A DNA stretch of 18,240 nucleotides from Candidatus Hydrogenedens terephthalaticus JGI OTU-1 (GTDB lineage Bacteria; Hydrogenedentota; Hydrogenedentia; Hydrogenedentales; Hydrogenedentaceae): contig AWNW01000037.1 of NCBI GenBank assembly GCA_000493945.1, positions 265 to 18,504 on the forward strand, read 5' to 3'. Position numbers and translations under genes: made by a program. Shown in pieces: positions 15,041-18,240 of this stretch. The notes beneath the pieces are model-generated. The model was given only the letters and a program-made list of their open reading frames with translations, did not search any database and was not told where the DNA came from. The first letter of the stretch is position 1; each line of letters opens with the position of its first letter.

Positions 15041-16804
15041 ATGACAAAAAGAAAAAGTTATTTGTTGTTTTCTAAAGTTTACATTTATTCTTTTCCACTT
15101 ATTTTTTCCCTTTTACTAATACATCCTGCTTTTCCACAAAATACAGAGGAAACACAAGCAGTCGTTATATCAAATTCAATTACCGAACAAAACGCCACTG
15201 ATGACACATCTATAGAAAATACCGAACTAAATTTAAAAAAAGAAATATCTGTAGACTTAATTGATTTAGACGCACTCCGTAAGGTAACAGAGGAACGACG
15301 GGGACCTAATGCGGTATTACGCATGTCTCTACAAGAGTGTATCGAAATGGCATTGAAACAAAACCCGGACATTATCGTCAGTGGATTAGAACCACGAAAA
15401 GCCCAGGCAGATCAATTAACTGCCAGCGGAATGTTCGACCCATTTTTACAAACATCCCTTCAACATAGTTATGCGTCCATCCTTGCAAGTCAACAAATTC
15501 GTGCATACGCTGGAATAAGCAGTTTCGATACAAAACAAACTACTTTTGAATCGAGTTTAGGAGGAAAACTTAAATTAGGAACTCAATATGCCGTTACCTT
15601 TAACACCAATATTGAAGAAACCTCCTTTTCTAACTTCGTGAAAGATTATAGCGGACAACTTTTATTTACATTAACCCAACCCCTACTGCGGGGATTTGGT
15701 ATCAAAGTAAACACGGCACGATTGGAAATGGCGAAGAAGTCAGAAAAAATCGGTGAAGGTCAATTAAAAATGACCGTCATGAATACCGTCAATGAAATTA
15801 TAAAAGCCTATTGGGATTTAGTCGGTGCAATGGAAAATGTAAAAGTGCGTGAGGAAGCATTGGCAAACGCAGAACGACTTCTATCTATTAGTGAAAAACG
15901 AAGGGAAATAGGAACGGCTGCAGATATTGAAGTATTACAGGCAAAGGCAGGGGTTGCAACACGACAAAGTGAGCTGGTCGCCGCACAGGCACAATTGGAA
16001 AGTGCCTCAGATATGTTAAAAAACTTACTTATGTTAAGAGAAGAAAATATGTTTTCAAAAGTTCTCATCGTTCCAACAGACCGACCTCATAGTTTTGAAA
16101 ATGAAAATTTCGATCTTTCCAAACTGGCTCCTGACCTTGACCAGTCTGTTGAAAAAGCACTTAAAAATAGACCGGAAATCGCAATGGCTGATTTACAAAT
16201 AGATATTGCAGATCTCCAGATGTTACAGGCAAGAAATGATATGCTCCCACAATTAGACCTAATCGGAAGTTATGGTCAGGGCGGACGGGACCGTTCCATT
16301 ACAAAAATGTTTTACGGTATCCGTGATGATGATGAAACATATTATACTTATGGCATCAAAGCCACTATTCCTATTGGAAATCGTGCAGGTAGAGGGGCAT
16401 TTCAGAGAGCCCGACTTACCAAACGGGAAATGGAAGAACGCAAAAAGAAAATAGAACAAGCCATAATGATGGGTGTCCATCTTGCTATTCGAAATGTTGA
16501 AACCAATCGCATTCTTGTGGAAAGTAACCGTCAGGCAAGAAAATTACAGGAAGCTAATGTTATCGCAGAAGAGAAACGACTTCGTCTGGGAGTAAGCACA
16601 AGTTGGCGTGTATTACAAGTGCAAACAGATTATACCATGGCAAAGACGATGGAATTGCAAGCACAAATTTCTTATGAAAAGGCTTTGATAGACCTTTATT
16701 TGGCGGAAGGTTCGTTATTGGAAAATATGGAAATCGAGGTAAAATTGCCTGAAGTAGAAGCCCCCGTTTCCTACGGCGAAAGTATCACCCCTCGTTGGGA
16801 ATAG
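15041..16804 (+). CDS. TolC-family outer-membrane channel (OEP) protein
   Basis: The 587-residue precursor has a signal peptide (KRK, hydrophobic stretch to PAFP near residue 32). A polar extension of about 60 residues follows, then two outer-membrane efflux protein repeats. The first begins MSLQECIEMALKQNPDI (about 95-111), the repeat signature of TolC-type proteins, and includes QPLLRGFG (about 214-221). Long alpha-helical stretches (KVREEALANAERLL, EIEVLQAKAG-like) fit the periplasmic tunnel coiled coils. The second begins around SVEKALKNRPEIAMADLQI (about 369-387). It should form a trimeric exit duct for an efflux pump or type I secretion system. No membrane-fusion protein or inner-membrane pump is encoded nearby, so partners must be elsewhere, or it may serve glycan or polymer export. 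It stands alone between a divergent and a convergent unit. Confidence 0.92.
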   Translation: MTKRKSYLLFSKVYIYSFPLIFSLLLIHPAFPQNTEETQAVVISNSITEQNATDDTSIENTELNLKKEISVDLIDLDALRKVTEERRGPNAVLRMSLQECIEMALKQNPDIIVSGLEPRKAQADQLTASGMFDPFLQTSLQHSYASILASQQIRAYAGISSFDTKQTTFESSLGGKLKLGTQYAVTFNTNIEETSFSNFVKDYSGQLLFTLTQPLLRGFGIKVNTARLEMAKKSEKIGEGQLKMTVMNTVNEIIKAYWDLVGAMENVKVREEALANAERLLSISEKRREIGTAADIEVLQAKAGVATRQSELVAAQAQLESASDMLKNLLMLREENMFSKVLIVPTDRPHSFENENFDLSKLAPDLDQSVEKALKNRPEIAMADLQIDIADLQMLQARNDMLPQLDLIGSYGQGGRDRSITKMFYGIRDDDETYYTYGIKATIPIGNRAGRGAFQRARLTKREMEERKKKIEQAIMMGVHLAIRNVETNRILVESNRQARKLQEANVIAEEKRLRLGVSTSWRVLQVQTDYTMAKTMELQAQISYEKALIDLYLAEGSLLENMEIEVKLPEVEAPVSYGESITPRWE

Positions 16805-16847
16805 TACCATTTAATTAAACATTCATACCCTAATACTGCTAAATATC

Positions 16848-16982
16848 TTACCTCTTCTCTTCTTCATCATCGTGGGCAATTATATTTTTACTGGTCAGAA
16901 CCCTATAAAAACAGTAGATATTCAAACCTATAATAATTGCCCATACTGAAAACATATATAAATAGGAATACCAGGTCATCAT
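16848..16982 (-). CDS. 44-residue single-helix membrane protein, probable small subunit of the NSS transporter (MetS-like)
   Basis: The ATG at 16982-16980 overlaps the TGA of the symporter gene (ATGA), and GAGGG inside the symporter end (plus 16992-16996) stands 9 bases upstream. The frame ends with TAA at 16848-16850. The peptide starts MMTWYSYLYMFSVWAIIIGL, giving one membrane helix (about 5-27), and ends in a charged tail with DDEEEKR. Small one-helix proteins in exactly this position are known for bacterial neurotransmitter:sodium symporters, such as MetS of the MetPS methionine/alanine uptake system. Sequence similarity to a named small-subunit family cannot be checked here. Position, coupling and topology make this a likely real gene and a transporter accessory subunit. 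Confidence 0.78.
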   Translation of the reverse strand: MMTWYSYLYMFSVWAIIIGLNIYCFYRVLTSKNIIAHDDEEEKR

Positions 16983-18240
16983 GATATTGAACCCTCAATA
17001 TCTTTCAAGTTTTTAGAATTCTGCGAATTATCTTCCTCATCATCTTCAAAGAATTTTGGATGTGTTTGCCATGCATACCAGACACCCCACATAAGGAAAG
17101 AAGCCATCAAGAGTATCATAATACGAGCCAGCCATATATAGGGGACATCCTCCATGGGGACATTTTTCATTGTAATCTTTTCCAGTAATCCATCATAGCA
17201 AAACCATACTACAAGACCTACAGCAAAAACAGGTGTAACATACTTCATAATATAGTAATATATCCTTGGAATTTTTAATTCTGCTCCCAAATGTAATTCT
17301 TCCCAACCTTTATCAACACCAAATATCCAGGAAAATACAACCGTTTCAATTGCGACAAACAATACCAGACCAAAAGTGCCCATCCAATAATCCAGTTCAT
17401 CAAGAACCTTATGATGATTAAATAGAATAACAGGTTGCATCATTATAAACGCAAAAAATCCCACAAGAAGTACACCAACTCTTCGGTCTATTTGTAACTC
17501 ATCTTCCAGAAAGACAAGCAACGGGGTAAACATTGCCATACTGGATGTAAGCCCCGCAAGGAAAAGCAAGAAAAACCACATTACACCAAAAACTTCACCA
17601 TAAGGAATTTGTTCAAATATAAGTGGCAGAGCATAAAAACCAATAGCAAATGTTCCATCTGTAGCTACAATTTCTCGGGCTCTTTCAACACCGAAAAAAA
17701 CCACTGCCGCAGGAATTACTATCGAGCCACCCAATACCACTTCAACAAATTCATTGGTCACACATGCTGTAAGTCCATTTAAGGTCAGGTCATGCTTCTT
17801 TTTGAGATAACTGGCGTAAGTATGAACCATTCCCAGACCTACGCTAAGGGTGAAGAATATTTGACCTGTTGCCGCAATCCATACATGGGGTCGCATCAAA
17901 GTTTGAAAATCCTGCGGGCTTAATCTCCAGATTTGGGCTAATCCATGGCTAACTGTCTGACTTTCTCCGCGTGGTGGCAAAGTCAAAACACGAACTGCCA
18001 GTATCATTCCCAATACTATCAAAACAGGCATACAATACTTCGCAACAATCTCTATCCCCTTTGCAATGCCTCGCCCCAAAACAAAAATGTTTATTAAAAA
18101 CGCAATTAAGAAAAAGGTATACGAAACACTACTAAAACTTATCATTCCTGCATTGGCAGTTCCGACATACAATCCAAAAGATACTTTCATTTCTTCGTAT
18201 GTGTGCTTGCCCCGAAGCATCCCGGTCGCCATCTGCCATG
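16979..18240 (-). CDS. Neurotransmitter:sodium symporter (SLC6/NSS, SNF family), 5' part outside window
   Basis: The open frame continues to the right edge (residues WQ precede the first in-window Met at 18232), so this is a C-terminal part of about 420 residues. It covers roughly TM3 to TM12 of a LeuT-fold transporter. NSS hallmarks are GQIFFTLSVGLGMVHTYASYL (TM6 region, in adjoining pieces), the LAGLTSSMAMFTPLLVFLEDEL region of TM8 and the preceding LPLIFEQIPYG loop. It should take up an amino acid or related amine with sodium. The first ~100 residues with TM1 and its unwound binding segment are not visible, so the substrate cannot be judged. The C-terminal tail is polar and acidic (FEDDEEDNSQN). 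It overlaps the small membrane gene downstream by ATGA, which suggests a two-component transporter of MetPS type. Confidence 0.9.
   Translation of the reverse strand, partial: WQMATGMLRGKHTYEEMKVSFGLYVGTANAGMISFSSVSYTFFLIAFLINIFVLGRGIAKGIEIVAKYCMPVLIVLGMILAVRVLTLPPRGESQTVSHGLAQIWRLSPQDFQTLMRPHVWIAATGQIFFTLSVGLGMVHTYASYLKKKHDLTLNGLTACVTNEFVEVVLGGSIVIPAAVVFFGVERAREIVATDGTFAIGFYALPLIFEQIPYGEVFGVMWFFLLFLAGLTSSMAMFTPLLVFLEDELQIDRRVGVLLVGFFAFIMMQPVILFNHHKVLDELDYWMGTFGLVLFVAIETVVFSWIFGVDKGWEELHLGAELKIPRIYYYIMKYVTPVFAVGLVVWFCYDGLLEKITMKNVPMEDVPYIWLARIMILLMASFLMWGVWYAWQTHPKFFEDDEEDNSQNSKNLKDIEGSIS

Noticed and set aside
1..18240. CRISPR array, tRNA/rRNA genes, prophage or defence system
   Set aside because: No regularly spaced repeats, no tRNA cloverleaf or rRNA-like stretches and no recognisable phage or defence proteins were seen on either strand.

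Overview
The window is AT-rich and comes from a Gram-negative (diderm) bacterium: it encodes a signal-peptide-bearing outer-membrane beta-barrel, a TolC-type outer-membrane channel, a probable lipoprotein esterase and a WecA-type polyprenyl-phosphate sugar transferase. Several traits suggest an environmental lineage outside the well-studied phyla, of the Planctomycetota or Hydrogenedentota kind: an excisionase-type HTH joined to a receiver, a membrane domain of the fused MFS/spermidine-synthase family, an ILEI-domain protein and an archaeal-style GlmU-like nucleotidyltransferase. This placement is an inference with low confidence.

Left edge (1-733): the C-terminal end of a DDE/rve transposase carries a 20-bp palindrome where the usual YN..RPH segment should be. 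A 15-codon minigene with a perfect Shine-Dalgarno follows, and then an AT-rich stretch without a gene.

Signalling block (734-5687): a sigma-54-dependent NtrC-type activator with a degenerate receiver lies on the minus strand. Divergent from it are an HTH-receiver protein with inverted domain order, a membrane-bound hybrid histidine kinase with two PAS domains, and a SixA-type phosphohistidine phosphatase 3 bp after the kinase. Together they look like a self-contained phosphorelay module. Its output gene is not proven. The next gene, an alginate-export-type porin (5844-7379), has its own good sigma-70-type promoter and ends at a strong intrinsic terminator.

Middle (7477-12658): a LOG-family phosphoribohydrolase with an extended -10 promoter is followed by the truncated membrane half of a fused MFS/spermidine-synthase protein. 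Its end collides tail-to-tail with a minus-strand gene fragment, which suggests a rearrangement scar near 9060-9110. Next come a PHB-depolymerase/LpqC-like esterase, a nucleotidyltransferase with a left-handed beta-helix, and a DapA/NanA-superfamily aldolase; the last two probably form an operon.

Right part (12697-18240): a minus-strand pair makes an ILEI-domain membrane protein and, overlapping it by ATGA, a WecA/TagO-like sugar-1-phosphate transferase, so both probably serve surface glycan assembly. A TolC-family protein is divergent from them. At the right edge an SLC6/NSS sodium symporter (5' end outside the window) overlaps by ATGA a previously easy-to-miss 44-residue one-helix gene that resembles the MetS-type small subunits of NSS transporters.

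No rRNA, tRNA or CRISPR array was seen.
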